Positions 45,687 through 54,902 of a stretch of DNA of 64,000 bases are shown piece after piece. The position numbers and the translations under genes were made by a program. The notes under the pieces are model-generated. The model saw nothing but the letters and a program-made list of their open reading frames with translations, was not told the DNA's origin and searched no databases. The first letter of the stretch is position 1. Each line of letters begins with the position of its first letter. This DNA is from Planococcus sp. CP5-4_YE (GTDB lineage: Bacteria > Bacillota > Bacilli > Bacillales_A > Planococcaceae): positions 26,177 to 90,176 of the forward strand of contig NZ_JAHPZO010000011.1 of NCBI RefSeq assembly GCF_019042655.1, in the 5' to 3' direction.

Positions 45687-46516
45687 TGTTCGTATTTCTT
45701 CAGGAGGTATGACAACCATTTGGCAGGGGCGTAATCGTAGATATTGGCCTGCAAGCCGTGGAGGATGGCGCGTCTTGGTGTGTCAGATTGGATCTCCTCA
45801 GCGAGCAGCGAGATCGATTCGGCGATGAGCGGCGGGTGCTGCTCGTCTTCTAGCAATTCATCGATCACCATCAGCAACTTTTCAGAGGTGGTCACTTCTT
45901 CAGGGCCAGGCATCGGCAATTCGACCATTTCTTCCGTCAGGTAAGCGGTATGGGAGTAAGCTGCCAGCACATTGGTTTTTTCCACGAGGAGATCTGCAAT
46001 TTTTCCGATATCGTGCGGGTAAGGGTGGAACAACACTAGCTGCGAATAAATGCGCACGAAGCCTTTGATAGAAATAAGCAAGTCATAGCGCCGGCCCTGT
46101 AGCTGTTCCCCATGCAACTCGTCCAATAAAGCCAGCAGCGAACGGTCGATCCAGGCGTCGTAATGGATGAGCTTCTCCAGGATTTCCTCGTTCAGGGCAT
46201 GCATCGGCTCCTGTGCGTAGATTTTGGCGAAGTCGGCATGCTTTTCGAGCAGGGCTAAATGGGCAAGAAAATATAGACGGAGCTTTTCATCTGCATTTTT
46301 AGGGCTATTGACTACTTGATCAATATCAGCGACCAATCCCCTCATGAATGAATCGATGATTTCTTTAATCAATGATTCTTTGGATGGAAAAGATAAATAG
46401 AATGCGCCCTTTGAGATACCCGCATCTTCTGTGATGTGTTGAACAGACGTTGCTTCAATGCCTCTTTCTGCAAAAAGCTGCAAGGCCGATCCTAAAATTT
46501 GTTGCTTTTTTGGCAT
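45665..46516 (-). CDS. TetR/AcrR family transcriptional regulator
   Basis: A 283-residue regulator, longer than the usual ~200. The N-terminal helix-turn-helix reads ALQLFAERGIEATSVQHITEDAGISKGAFYLSFPSKESL (about residues 12-50, split motif shown in the family as T..I...AG.S.G.FY.HF..K). The remainder is an all-helical ligand and dimer domain with no close match I can name. Gene start ATG 46516 follows AAGAGGAATCG. It lies between convergent ilvE and the HAAS gene; no adjacent efflux target is seen. Confidence 0.85.
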   Translation of the reverse strand: MPKKQQILGSALQLFAERGIEATSVQHITEDAGISKGAFYLSFPSKESLIKEIIDSFMRGLVADIDQVVNSPKNADEKLRLYFLAHLALLEKHADFAKIYAQEPMHALNEEILEKLIHYDAWIDRSLLALLDELHGEQLQGRRYDLLISIKGFVRIYSQLVLFHPYPHDIGKIADLLVEKTNVLAAYSHTAYLTEEMVELPMPGPEEVTTSEKLLMVIDELLEDEQHPPLIAESISLLAEEIQSDTPRRAILHGLQANIYDYAPAKWLSYLLKKYEQKKSPYN

Positions 46517-46655
46517 AATCGATTCCTCTTTTCATATCGCTTCTTCGACATCTGGCCATTCGGTTGTTGATGTCTGATGTTAAAGGGGTTTCGTTAAAGA
46601 AAGGGAGAATTGATGCAAGGTGTCCTGAAAAATCGCCATTTGGTTATGAACTTTA

Positions 46656-46683
46656 ATTGTAACCTTTGACGGTATTTATTCAA
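46656..46683 (-). promoter_or_regulatory. Promoter for the TetR gene
   Basis: On the minus strand TTGAAT (46678-46683), 16-bp spacer, TACAAT (46656-46661). The rest of 46517-46941 is AT-rich with no gene or known RNA that I can see. Confidence 0.5.
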
Positions 46684-46941
46684 TAAGGCAATCAAAGATA
46701 AATAGATGTTCCAATAGAGTATAGCTAAGTTGCCGTAGGCGAAGGTACACGAAAAAATATACATTTTCTTAGTGGGGCTTGCTCGCTTCTATACGTTCCT
46801 TCACACGATTAAGTAGAGAAGACATTGTAATACTTGATTTTCTGATAAAAACCGAATTTTCAGTTTAATCTTATTGTTTTTTCCAGAAAAATCCTTCATG
46901 ATAGAGCTAATAATAAGCTTGCCTCAAAAGGAGATGGGGTC

Positions 46942-47979
46942 ATGAAGCTAAGCGAACGATATATCCGGGCAGTGCTCGAACGGCTACCGCAAAACAAACG
47001 GCAGCAAGCTGAACAAGATCTGAGAAAAAAATTATCGGAACGGCTTACGGCAAACAGTACCGAAAACGAGGAGCGGATAGTCCTTCAGGAATTCGGCCAT
47101 CCGGCACTGATGGCGGAGCATTACGGTAAAGTGAGGCGTTATTTGATCGGCCCGCGCTATTTCGATTTGTATGTGCGCTTGCTGCGGCTGGTCATTCCGC
47201 TGGCTGTCCTGATTACGCTTATCGTCGTGACCATTGTCAGCATCGTTTCGGGAGTCGGCCAGGCCGAGACGCTGGTCACGGTGCTCGTTTCATTGATTGG
47301 CAATATCATCAGCGCGATTTTCAATACCATCATGCAGACTTTGTTCTGGGTCACGCTTGTTGTCGCCGTGATGGACTGGGCGGATAAATCGGGCGTGGAG
47401 ACGCCGCTCGGGCTAACGATGGAAGAATGGACGCCTGATGACTTGAAAGAGTGGGGAGGGCAGGAGGCGCTGCTCGAACCGGTTGAAGCGAAAGTGGCGA
47501 AAAGCCAGGTTTTCGGCAGTTTGATCTGGATGGTTATCTGGACGACGGTCTATTTCAATGCCGATAAAGTGCTCGGCATCTACACTGACAATGGGGAAGG
47601 CTTGCGCTTTCAAATGGCGGTATTCAACCAAGATGTGCTGGTGTCCTATTGGCCATTCATTGCACTCGTCATCGTGCTGGAATTGTCGCTTGCCATCTGG
47701 CAATGGCGCGCAGGCTATTGGAATTATCGGCTGGCCACATTCAACGCCGCGGTACAAACGGTTTCCGTGCTCGTGTTCATCTTGATCTTCACCAATTCTC
47801 AATTGCTCAATCCGGAATTTCGCCAATTCCTCACCGAGACATTTGGCGGAACCAATGCCCTGACCTGGATTTTCGGCGCCATCTTAGTGATGATGATCTT
47901 CGGGACTTTAAGTGATGTTATTCAAGGGTATCGGCGAGCAGGAAAGCGGCGCCAGCCAGTGGAAACGCCGCCGCATTGA
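46942..47979 (+). CDS. HAAS-domain membrane protein
   Basis: 345 residues. The N-terminal ~75 form a helical HAAS-type domain (SERYIRAVLERLPQNKRQQAEQDL...FGHPALMAEHYG), followed by about six membrane helices (near 80-105, 110-145, 190-210, 235-255, 265-285, 300-320). HAAS proteins are usually found with PadR regulators; none is adjacent here. Function unknown. AAAAGGAGATGG precedes ATG 46942. Confidence 0.75.
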   Translation: MKLSERYIRAVLERLPQNKRQQAEQDLRKKLSERLTANSTENEERIVLQEFGHPALMAEHYGKVRRYLIGPRYFDLYVRLLRLVIPLAVLITLIVVTIVSIVSGVGQAETLVTVLVSLIGNIISAIFNTIMQTLFWVTLVVAVMDWADKSGVETPLGLTMEEWTPDDLKEWGGQEALLEPVEAKVAKSQVFGSLIWMVIWTTVYFNADKVLGIYTDNGEGLRFQMAVFNQDVLVSYWPFIALVIVLELSLAIWQWRAGYWNYRLATFNAAVQTVSVLVFILIFTNSQLLNPEFRQFLTETFGGTNALTWIFGAILVMMIFGTLSDVIQGYRRAGKRRQPVETPPH

Positions 47980-48022
47980 CTGTGGTACTTTAGAATGAAA
48001 TAGCAACACTTGTGCGCGTTTT

Positions 48023-48051
48023 GCCCGTATCCCTTGTGGTACGGGCTTTTG
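48023..48051 (+). terminator. Terminator after the HAAS gene
   Basis: GCCCGTA / TACGGGC stem with TTTTGTT tail. Confidence 0.75.
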
Positions 48052-48350
48052 TTGATTCTTAAATAAAACTTTATACCTATTTTATATGTAAAATGAAAGC
48101 CCTTACATGAGGCGAAATCCCCTCCCTGAACTTGAAATACCTTCTGGTTATGTTACACTTGCCACTTGTGATTGGCGTGTTGCAGGCGATCAGCTGCCGG
48201 TTGGAATTTATGATCGGCGAAGAATACGCATCCGCCATCTCCGGAACTGGAAATGGTTTATAATGAAACGTGTATTTTGAATAAATATTCATAAATATGT
48301 AATTTTTATTGTTTCGATAACCGTTATATAAGTATTTCCAAAATTAATAG

Positions 48351-48392
48351 TTGACTTAAAATTCATTTAATTGCATAATAATTCTTATTATC
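48351..48392 (+). promoter_or_regulatory. proBA promoter with Fur/PerR-like palindrome
   Basis: TTGACT (48351-48356), 17-bp spacer, CATAAT (48374-48379). Starting at the -10, ATAATAA-TTC-TTATTAT (48375-48391) is a perfect inverted repeat and matches the 19-bp Fur consensus at 15 positions. A cre-like GTAAAGCGTTTTAC lies downstream at 48415-48428. Both operators are tentative. The stretch 48054-48350 holds a 37-codon ATG frame (48150-48263) without a clear ribosome binding site. Confidence 0.5.
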
Positions 48393-48504
48393 AGACGACA
48401 CTAAGTCAGCCATTGTAAAGCGTTTTACGGAGACTGGGTTCTTCCGCTTTTGATCGTAATGGGAGAGCTCATTAAATAATCAAAATCGGGTGGTGACTGT
48501 AACA

Positions 48505-49275
48505 ATGGAAAAGAAAAGAATAGTAGTGAAAATAGGAAGCAGCTCATTGACGGACAGCCACGGTAAATTGTCCATCACGAAGTTGCGCGAACACGTGGGG
48601 GCATTGGCTCGCTTGAAAGAAGCAGGCCATGATGTCATCTTGATCTCATCTGGCGCAGTTGCAGCCGGATGCACAAGCATGGGGTATTTATCCCGTCCAG
48701 ATACAGTAGTCGACAAGCAATCCGCAGCAGCTGTTGGACAAAGCTTGCTCGCACAAGCGTACGCGACGGAATTCAAGAATTTCGATATCGTCTCTGCGCA
48801 ATTATTGTTGACGAAAGACTTGTACCAAAAAGCAGACGATACCATTTCGAAATTATTGGAGCGCGGCATGATGCCGGTCATCAACGAAAACGATTCGGTG
48901 GCAGTCGAGGAATTGACCTTCGGCGATAACGATATGCTTTCGGCACTTGTCAGCGGCCTTGTCCGTGCAGACCAATTGATCATTCTGACGGACATCAACG
49001 GCATCTATGCAGATAATCCAAAAACCAACCCAGCCGCTGAACGATATACCCACCTGAAAGATATTCCGGATGAGTTAATGGAAGCGGCATCGGGCGCTGG
49101 GTCAGATGTAGGGACGGGCGGTATGAAAACGAAAGTGGAAGCCGCCAAAACAGCGCACAACTTCGGCGTCGACGTATTTATCGGCACAGGAGAAGGCGAC
49201 GAAAAATTGGTTGAGATCATGAATGGCAACGGCGACGGGACGTATATCGCAAAACCCGTTAAAGAATTAGCGTAA
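48505..49275 (+). CDS. proB: Glutamate 5-kinase (short form without PUA domain)
   Basis: First enzyme of proline synthesis from glutamate, making gamma-glutamyl phosphate. The amino-acid-kinase fold is complete: [12 protein letters not shown] at the N-terminus, [10 protein letters not shown] near residue 50, [17 protein letters not shown] near 130 and [12 protein letters not shown] near 208. At 256 residues it lacks the C-terminal PUA domain present in ~365-residue forms. ATG 48505 is chosen; only a weak GGGTGGTG lies upstream. Followed by proA after 29 nt. Confidence 0.93.
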   Translation: MEKKRIVVKIGSSSLTDSHGKLSITKLREHVGALARLKEAGHDVILISSGAVAAGCTSMGYLSRPDTVVDKQSAAAVGQSLLAQAYATEFKNFDIVSAQLLLTKDLYQKADDTISKLLERGMMPVINENDSVAVEELTFGDNDMLSALVSGLVRADQLIILTDINGIYADNPKTNPAAERYTHLKDIPDELMEAASGAGSDVGTGGMKTKVEAAKTAHNFGVDVFIGTGEGDEKLVEIMNGNGDGTYIAKPVKELA

Positions 49276-49304
49276 GGAACGGAAATTCGAAAGGAGAAGA
49301 TTGG

Positions 49305-50582
49305 ATGACAGAAGTTCTTCAAAAGGAAGCACATTTGGAGACAGAACTGGTACAAAAAGCGAAACTAGCGAAAGCGGCAGCGGGGGAACTCGCTAAAGCC
49401 GACACCACCCTGAAAGATAAAGCATTAGAACTCATCTCCCAGCAATTAATGGCTGAAAAAGCGTTTATCTTGAAAGAAAACTTGAAAGACATTGAAGCGG
49501 GACGTGCGAATGGCATGAGTGAATCGCTCGTTGACCGCCTCAAGCTCGATGAAGAGCGCTTAGCAGATATGGCGGATGCGCTGATCCAATTGACCAAACT
49601 GACAGACCCGGTCGGCGAAGTACTTGAGCATTGGCAACAGCCGAATGGTCTCGATATGAGCAAAGTACGCGTACCGCTTGGCGTGGTGGGCATGATTTAT
49701 GAAGCCCGCCCGAACGTCACAGTAGATGCGTCGAGCCTGTGCTTGAAAACCGGCAACGCGGTCGTCCTGCGCGGCAGTTCAACAGCGATTCACTCGAACA
49801 CGGCGATTGTAGCGGTCATTCACCGCGCGCTTGAACAAAGCGAATTGCCAGTGGATTCGGTGCAATTGCTCGAAGATACGAGCCGTGAAGCAGCATCTGC
49901 CATGTTCAAGCTGAACGATTATTTGGATGTGTTAATTCCGCGCGGCGGCGCCAACTTGATCAAGACGGTCGTCCAGAATTCGACCGTGCCGGTACTTGAG
50001 ACAGGCGCAGGCAATTGCCACGTCTATATCGATGAAACGGCAGACAAGGACATGGCGATCAATATCGCATTGAATGCGAAAACCCAGCGTCCATCCGTCT
50101 GCAACTCGTGCGAAACCATTCTCGTTCACGAGAAATGGGCCGAGCAGCATCTGCCGGAATTGATCGAAGCCTTGCAGGCAAAAGACGTGAAAATCCACGG
50201 CGATGAAGCTGCGCAGCAAGCAGGCATCGACATCATCCCGGCCGAAGAAGCAGACTGGGGCACTGAATACTTGGCTTATGAACTCGCGCTGAAAACGGTA
50301 GGAAGCGTAGATGAAGTGGTCAAGCATATCAATCAGTACGGCACGAAGCATTCCGAGGCAATCATTTCGGAACATGCGGAAAACGTCCAGCAATTCTTCA
50401 CGGAAGTGGATGCAGCAGCGGTCTACCATAACGCGTCGACGCGCTTTACGGACGGTTTTGAATTCGGCTTCGGCGCCGAAATCGGCATCAGTACGCAAAA
50501 GCTCCATGCACGCGGGCCGATGGGGTTGCCAGCACTGACTTCAACAAAATATATCATCAAAGGCAACGGCCAAATAAAATAA
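49305..50582 (+). CDS. proA: Glutamate-5-semialdehyde dehydrogenase (gamma-glutamyl phosphate reductase)
   Basis: A 425-residue NADPH-dependent enzyme that reduces gamma-glutamyl phosphate to glutamate semialdehyde, the second proline step. Catalytic Cys lies in [18 protein letters not shown] near residue 264-281; [20 protein letters not shown] near 128 and [14 protein letters not shown] near 228 are family blocks. AAAGGAG precedes ATG 49305. Second gene of proBA. Confidence 0.96.
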   Translation: MTEVLQKEAHLETELVQKAKLAKAAAGELAKADTTLKDKALELISQQLMAEKAFILKENLKDIEAGRANGMSESLVDRLKLDEERLADMADALIQLTKLTDPVGEVLEHWQQPNGLDMSKVRVPLGVVGMIYEARPNVTVDASSLCLKTGNAVVLRGSSTAIHSNTAIVAVIHRALEQSELPVDSVQLLEDTSREAASAMFKLNDYLDVLIPRGGANLIKTVVQNSTVPVLETGAGNCHVYIDETADKDMAINIALNAKTQRPSVCNSCETILVHEKWAEQHLPELIEALQAKDVKIHGDEAAQQAGIDIIPAEEADWGTEYLAYELALKTVGSVDEVVKHINQYGTKHSEAIISEHAENVQQFFTEVDAAAVYHNASTRFTDGFEFGFGAEIGISTQKLHARGPMGLPALTSTKYIIKGNGQIK

Positions 50583-50613
50583 AAAAAGCGGAGACTGCGG
50601 TCTCCGCTTTTTT
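50583..50613. terminator. proBA terminator
   Basis: AAAGCGGAGAC / GTCTCCGCTTT stem with TGCG loop and TTTTTT tail; the preceding A-run also suits the convergent minus-strand gene. Confidence 0.88.
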
Positions 50614-50632
50614 CTGTTCATTTATAAAGCGT

Positions 50633-51046
50633 TCAATAATTCGTTTTCGCCCGGCGGTGTTTCCACATCATGAGCTGGTAGCGCACGGTGCAGCCGATGC
50701 AATAGCCCATAAGCGCGACACCAGCCGCGACAATGACCATCGCTCCGAAGACGGTAGCGATAATTGATAACCCGGCTGCGGAAAACAGCAAGGCGAGACC
50801 GAGGCAGACAGTGGCAATCCATTGGTTGAACAATTGCTGGTCGCGGTCTTCCTGGAGATAACTGCTAGGTGGATTCGGCAAAAAGCGTCTGCCGAATGCG
50901 ATCACCGGGTTTTTCTTCGTGATCAAGGTAATGGCTCCAATGACAAAAGGTACGAGCAAGATGAGCGGATGAACAATGAGTCCGATTAACGTAGTGATGA
51001 CAAGAAAAGCTTGATTGAGCTGGACGAGCGGTTTTGGAATGGTCAT
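50633..51046 (-). CDS. DUF4395 membrane protein
   Basis: 137 residues with two pairs of hydrophobic helices (about 10-45 and 78-115), the RFGRRFL-type block PVIAFGRRFLPNPPSSYLQEDRDQQLFNQW between them (in family position), and GYCIGCTVRYQL with a CxxC near residue 120. This fits DUF4395, function unknown. ATG 51046 is 7 nt after GGAGGG; the frame from 51142 has no site. Confidence 0.78.
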   Translation of the reverse strand: MTIPKPLVQLNQAFLVITTLIGLIVHPLILLVPFVIGAITLITKKNPVIAFGRRFLPNPPSSYLQEDRDQQLFNQWIATVCLGLALLFSAAGLSIIATVFGAMVIVAAGVALMGYCIGCTVRYQLMMWKHRRAKTNY

Positions 51047-51186
51047 ATTTAATCCCTCCGAGTTTTGTATGGCTGATCGGCTCTGAATCAAGCCGCATGG
51101 GCAGGAGAATAGGTTTGCATAAAGTTTCTCCTTATTATACATAGTTGATTACTCGGAATAAAGAAAACAGCTCAAAAAAACACTGT

Positions 51187-52533
51187 TCACATCAATCGAG
51201 AGATGAACAGCGAAGCAAGCCCGAAATAAATGAGCAGCGAGAAAATATCATTGATGGTCGTGATCAGCGGCCCTGAGGCGACAGCCGGGTCTATTTTCAA
51301 ACGATACAGGATGAGCGGGATGATGGTGCCGGCGAGCGTCCCGATGATCAAGGTCAAAAGTAATGAACTGCCGACGACGAGCCCGAGCACCAGGCTGCCT
51401 TGCCAAATGTAGGCGATGAGCAAAATCAACACGGCACAAGTGACGCCGATGATGATGCCGACCCATAATTCACGCAAGATGAGCTTGAATGTGCCTTTTT
51501 TGTCAGGCTGCTGGGCGACCAGGCCGCGAACGACGACCGCGAGCGACTGCGTGCCGGTATTGCCGGTCATGCCGGCAATCATGGGCATGAAGAACGCCAA
51601 GGCGACAACCGTCTGCAAGGTGTCTTCAAAGCGGCTGATGATGCCGCCGGAAATCAGCCCGATAAATAAGAGCAAAATCAGCCAAGGCAAACGGCGGTAA
51701 GCCGCGACAAAAGGGGGAGTCTGGAAGTCGATGGATTTACCGGATGCGGAAAGCTTTTCGATGTCTTCATTCGCTTCCTGCAAGACGACATCAATGACAT
51801 CATCAACCGTGATGATGCCGAGCAGCCGGTTTTCTGTATCGACGACCGGCAAAGTGATGAAATCGTAGCGGCCGATTATGTCTGCGGCGATTTCCTGGTC
51901 GGTCAAGGCATCGACTTTGACGACGCGTGTATACATAACATCGTCAATTTGTTCATCGAGTTCCCCGAGAATCAAATCTTTATAAGAAACGACCCCAAGC
52001 AGCTTCTTGTCGTCATCGACCACATATAAATAGTTCAAGTACTCGGCAATTTCCGCGAAATCGCGGATCTTATCGATCGCTTCCCGGATCGTATAATGCT
52101 GCGGAATCCAGACATAGCGGTTGTTCATGATGCGGCCCGCTGTTTCCGGCGGGTAGTTCATGGTCTTTTGGATGTAGGAAGATTCGTCGCGGTTCATGCG
52201 CGATAGAAGGTCTTCGATGATATGCGGCTCCAAATCGGATAATAGCGAGACAAGATCGTCGTTATCCATCAAGTCGAGCACTTTGGTCGATTGGTCCATC
52301 GACATCCGTTCAAGCAAACGCACTTGTTCGTTCCGGTGAAGTTCCTGCATGAGCTCGGTCAATTGCCGGACCGTCAGATGAAGCAAAAAGCGCTCATGGT
52401 GCTTTTCTGGCAAATGGCGGTATTGGACGGCGATGTCATAAGGCTGCAGCTCATCGAGAATGTGCTGGAAGTCCTGCGTCCGCCCGTCTTTTAATGATTG
52501 GATTAACGCTAAAGTGATTTCGTTTTCTGTCAT
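51187..52533 (-). CDS. mgtE: Magnesium transporter MgtE
   Basis: A 448-residue Mg2+ channel/transporter: N-terminal superhelical domain (about 1-130), tandem CBS domains that sense cytosolic Mg2+ (about 135-255), a plug helix and a five-helix membrane domain carrying PMIAGMTGNTGTQSLAVVVRGL near residue 312, the MgtE pore signature. ATG 52533 matches the family N-terminus; AAGGAG is 13 nt upstream, a little far. The frame is open 29 codons further up without a site. No M-box riboswitch is recognised. Confidence 0.93.
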   Translation of the reverse strand: MTENEITLALIQSLKDGRTQDFQHILDELQPYDIAVQYRHLPEKHHERFLLHLTVRQLTELMQELHRNEQVRLLERMSMDQSTKVLDLMDNDDLVSLLSDLEPHIIEDLLSRMNRDESSYIQKTMNYPPETAGRIMNNRYVWIPQHYTIREAIDKIRDFAEIAEYLNYLYVVDDDKKLLGVVSYKDLILGELDEQIDDVMYTRVVKVDALTDQEIAADIIGRYDFITLPVVDTENRLLGIITVDDVIDVVLQEANEDIEKLSASGKSIDFQTPPFVAAYRRLPWLILLLFIGLISGGIISRFEDTLQTVVALAFFMPMIAGMTGNTGTQSLAVVVRGLVAQQPDKKGTFKLILRELWVGIIIGVTCAVLILLIAYIWQGSLVLGLVVGSSLLLTLIIGTLAGTIIPLILYRLKIDPAVASGPLITTINDIFSLLIYFGLASLFISRLM

Positions 52534-52637
52534 CGCAAGACGGCAGCTCCTTCCGGGATGGCCATAAGTGCGAGGCGGCCTCATTTCTTCTTTCCCCAAA
52601 AGGGAGACGGTCACGCTCATTAGTTTTTAAAATATCT

Positions 52638-53177
52638 TCATTGCCGTTCAGGCGCATAATTGGCGATCAAGACCCCTTGGTCGGTCGAAAAACTTTTCAG
52701 TAATTTGAAGGCTTTGGGCGATACGCCATCCCGAAACAGGTTTTTTCCTTCGCCCAATAGCAGTGGAAAGGTCATCAAATGCAATTCGTCGACCAAATCA
52801 TGTTCGATCAAGGTGTCGATGAGTTCGCCGCTGCCATACACGAGTAAGCGCTGGCCGGTTTTCTTCAACTTTTTGATCTCGCAGACGAAGTCATGATTGA
52901 TCAGGCGTGCATTCCACTCGGTCCGCTTCAATGTAGTCGACACGACATATTTCGGAATCTCATTCATACGATCCGCAAAGCCATGTTCATCTTCGGCATT
53001 CGGCCAAGTGGCAGCAAACCCTTCATATGTGACGCGCCCGAGCAGCAAAGCATCATTCCGGTATAGCTGGCCCAGTTGAAACTGGGCGAGTTCATCGTCC
53101 CAATAAGCAGCTGTCCACGAGGGCTCTTCCATGACGCCGTCGAGTGTGACATACATCGAAACAGTCAGTTTCCCCAT
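52638..53177 (-). CDS. Dihydrofolate reductase family protein (RibD C-terminal type)
   Basis: A 179-residue protein with MGKLTVSMYVTLDGVMEEPSW, LLLGRVTYEGFAATWP near residue 45, KYVVSTTLKRTEW near 76 and LLVYGSGELIDTLIEHDLVDELHLMTFPLLLGEGKNLF near 110-148, the RibD_C pattern of YyaP/YwjB-like proteins. NADPH-linked reductase fold; the substrate is unknown and it is unlikely to be the main DHFR. ATG 53177 is 9 nt after AAAGGAG. Confidence 0.83.
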   Translation of the reverse strand: MGKLTVSMYVTLDGVMEEPSWTAAYWDDELAQFQLGQLYRNDALLLGRVTYEGFAATWPNAEDEHGFADRMNEIPKYVVSTTLKRTEWNARLINHDFVCEIKKLKKTGQRLLVYGSGELIDTLIEHDLVDELHLMTFPLLLGEGKNLFRDGVSPKAFKLLKSFSTDQGVLIANYAPERQ

Positions 53178-53380
53178 GTTCATCTTCTCCTTTCCACAAT
53201 AGGATGCCGGAAGCTTAGGCAATACGATTACACTTCGGGGCGGGCTGAGGAGAATCCTGCTTTGAACTATTCCGAATTCCGAAAAATCGGTTTAATCTGA
53301 AAATTTATATGGCAATGAAATCAGTATAGTGGCAAAATAAATACAAGCAATCATTCCATTTTACAAAGGGGTTAGAGAAC

Positions 53381-54850
53381 ATGACAGAGGAGAAAAAACG
53401 TCCAAATCAACAGGAGATTGAAGTGCCTTTTTGGCTGGCTTTGCTGCCGCTGATTTTCATGGTGGCGGCCATGGCTGTGACAATCATCATTTTCGAAGGC
53501 AGCCCGCATATTCCTTTGCTTCTTGGCACGACCATTGCGGTCATCATCGCCTGGCGGTTGGGGTATCGCTGGCATATGATTGAAGAAGGGGCCTATAAGG
53601 GCATCCGTCTCGCGCTTCCGGCTTTGGTCATTATCATCATGGTCGGCATGATCATCGCTTCGTGGATCGGCGGAGGCATTGTCGCGACAATGATTTATTA
53701 TGGCCTGAAAATCATTACGCCGTCTTTATTCCTCGTTACGATTTGTTTGATCTGCGCACTGGTTGCCGGTGCGATCGGCAGTTCCTGGTCGACGATGGGC
53801 ACCGTGGGCATCGCCGGGATGGGCATTGGAGCAAGTATGGGAATTCCGGCGGCAATGGTCGCTGGAGCGGTCATCTCGGGTTCTTATTTCGGAGACAAGA
53901 TGTCACCGCTATCTGACACAACCAACTTGGCAGCAGGCGTCACGAACACCAATTTGTTCGTCCATATCCGCCACATGATCTACACGACTATTCCAGGCAT
54001 GATCATTGCCCTCGGCGCTTACTTTTTCCTCGGCCGCCAGTTTGCCGGGAACTCGGTCGACAGCGGCAATATCAATACCATCCTGGCGTCGCTTGAAGAG
54101 AATTTTGTTATCTCGCCGTGGCTCTTGCTCGTGCCTTTGGCGGTCATCGTCTTGGTGATGAAGAAAGTGCCGGCATTGCCGGCACTAGGCATCGGCATCG
54201 TGCTGGGCTGGCTGTGCCATATCTTGGTGCAGGGCGGATCGGTTGCAGAAGCGGTCAATGCGCTGCATGATGGCTATGTCATCACGTCTGGCAACGAAGT
54301 CGTCGATTCCTTGTTCAATAGAGGCGGCATCGATTCGATGATGTTCGTGATTTCCTTGACGATTTTCGCCATGACGTTTGGCGGCGTGTTGGAACATACA
54401 GGCATGTTGAAATCGATTGTCACCAAGATCTTGATGCTGGCAAAAACAGCCGGCAGCCTAATCGCTGCGACTGTGGCGTCCGCGTTCTTAACGAACGTCA
54501 CGGCGTCTGAACAGTATATTTCGATTCTATTGCCTGGGCGGATGTATGCGCGGGCATACCAAGACCAGGGCTTGCATTCGAAAAACCTGTCGCGGGCACT
54601 TGAAGACGGCGGGACGATCACCTCGCCATTCATTCCGTGGAATACATGCGGCGTGTTTATCCTGGCGACACTAGCGGTGCATCCATTCGCCTATGCGCCG
54701 TACGCGGTACTGAATTACTCGGTGCCGATCATCGCCATCCTGATGGCCTTCCTCGGTTGGAAAGTCGAATTCATGACCGATGAGGAAATGCAGAAACTTA
54801 AAGACCGCGAAGCGCGCATGGAAATGGATGCGCAGCAAGAACCGGTGTAA
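53381..54850 (+). CDS. nhaC: Na+/H+ antiporter NhaC
   Basis: A 489-residue membrane antiporter with about 11-12 helices. SGSYFGDKMSPLSDTTNLAAG near residue 166 is the NhaC family hallmark; NTCGVFILATLAVHPFAYAP near residue 424 and LTNVTASEQYISILLPGRMY near 371 also match. It exchanges Na+ for H+, supporting salt and pH homeostasis, as expected for marine or halotolerant planococci. AAAGGGG is 9 nt before ATG 53381. Confidence 0.93.
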   Translation: MTEEKKRPNQQEIEVPFWLALLPLIFMVAAMAVTIIIFEGSPHIPLLLGTTIAVIIAWRLGYRWHMIEEGAYKGIRLALPALVIIIMVGMIIASWIGGGIVATMIYYGLKIITPSLFLVTICLICALVAGAIGSSWSTMGTVGIAGMGIGASMGIPAAMVAGAVISGSYFGDKMSPLSDTTNLAAGVTNTNLFVHIRHMIYTTIPGMIIALGAYFFLGRQFAGNSVDSGNINTILASLEENFVISPWLLLVPLAVIVLVMKKVPALPALGIGIVLGWLCHILVQGGSVAEAVNALHDGYVITSGNEVVDSLFNRGGIDSMMFVISLTIFAMTFGGVLEHTGMLKSIVTKILMLAKTAGSLIAATVASAFLTNVTASEQYISILLPGRMYARAYQDQGLHSKNLSRALEDGGTITSPFIPWNTCGVFILATLAVHPFAYAPYAVLNYSVPIIAILMAFLGWKVEFMTDEEMQKLKDREARMEMDAQQEPV

Positions 54851-54856
54851 CAACAG

Positions 54857-54902
54857 CAAAACGGCTCATGTCCCTTTTTGGAGGGGCATGAGCCGTTTTT
54901 TA
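54857..54902. terminator. Bidirectional terminator between nhaC and the siderophore operon
   Basis: AAAACGGCTCATGTCCC pairs with GGGGCATGAGCCGTTTT; its T-run overlaps the last codons of the convergent permease gene. Confidence 0.86.

Noticed and set aside
48150..48263. 37-residue open frame upstream of proB
   Set aside because: No convincing ribosome binding site and no recognisable product; kept only as a note in the proBA promoter entry.
48054..48504. T-box leader for proBA
   Set aside because: No AGGGTGGnACCGCG-type T-box sequence, specifier loop or antiterminator could be found.
52534..52640. M-box (magnesium) riboswitch before mgtE
   Set aside because: The gap is only about 100 nt and lacks the conserved M-box blocks.
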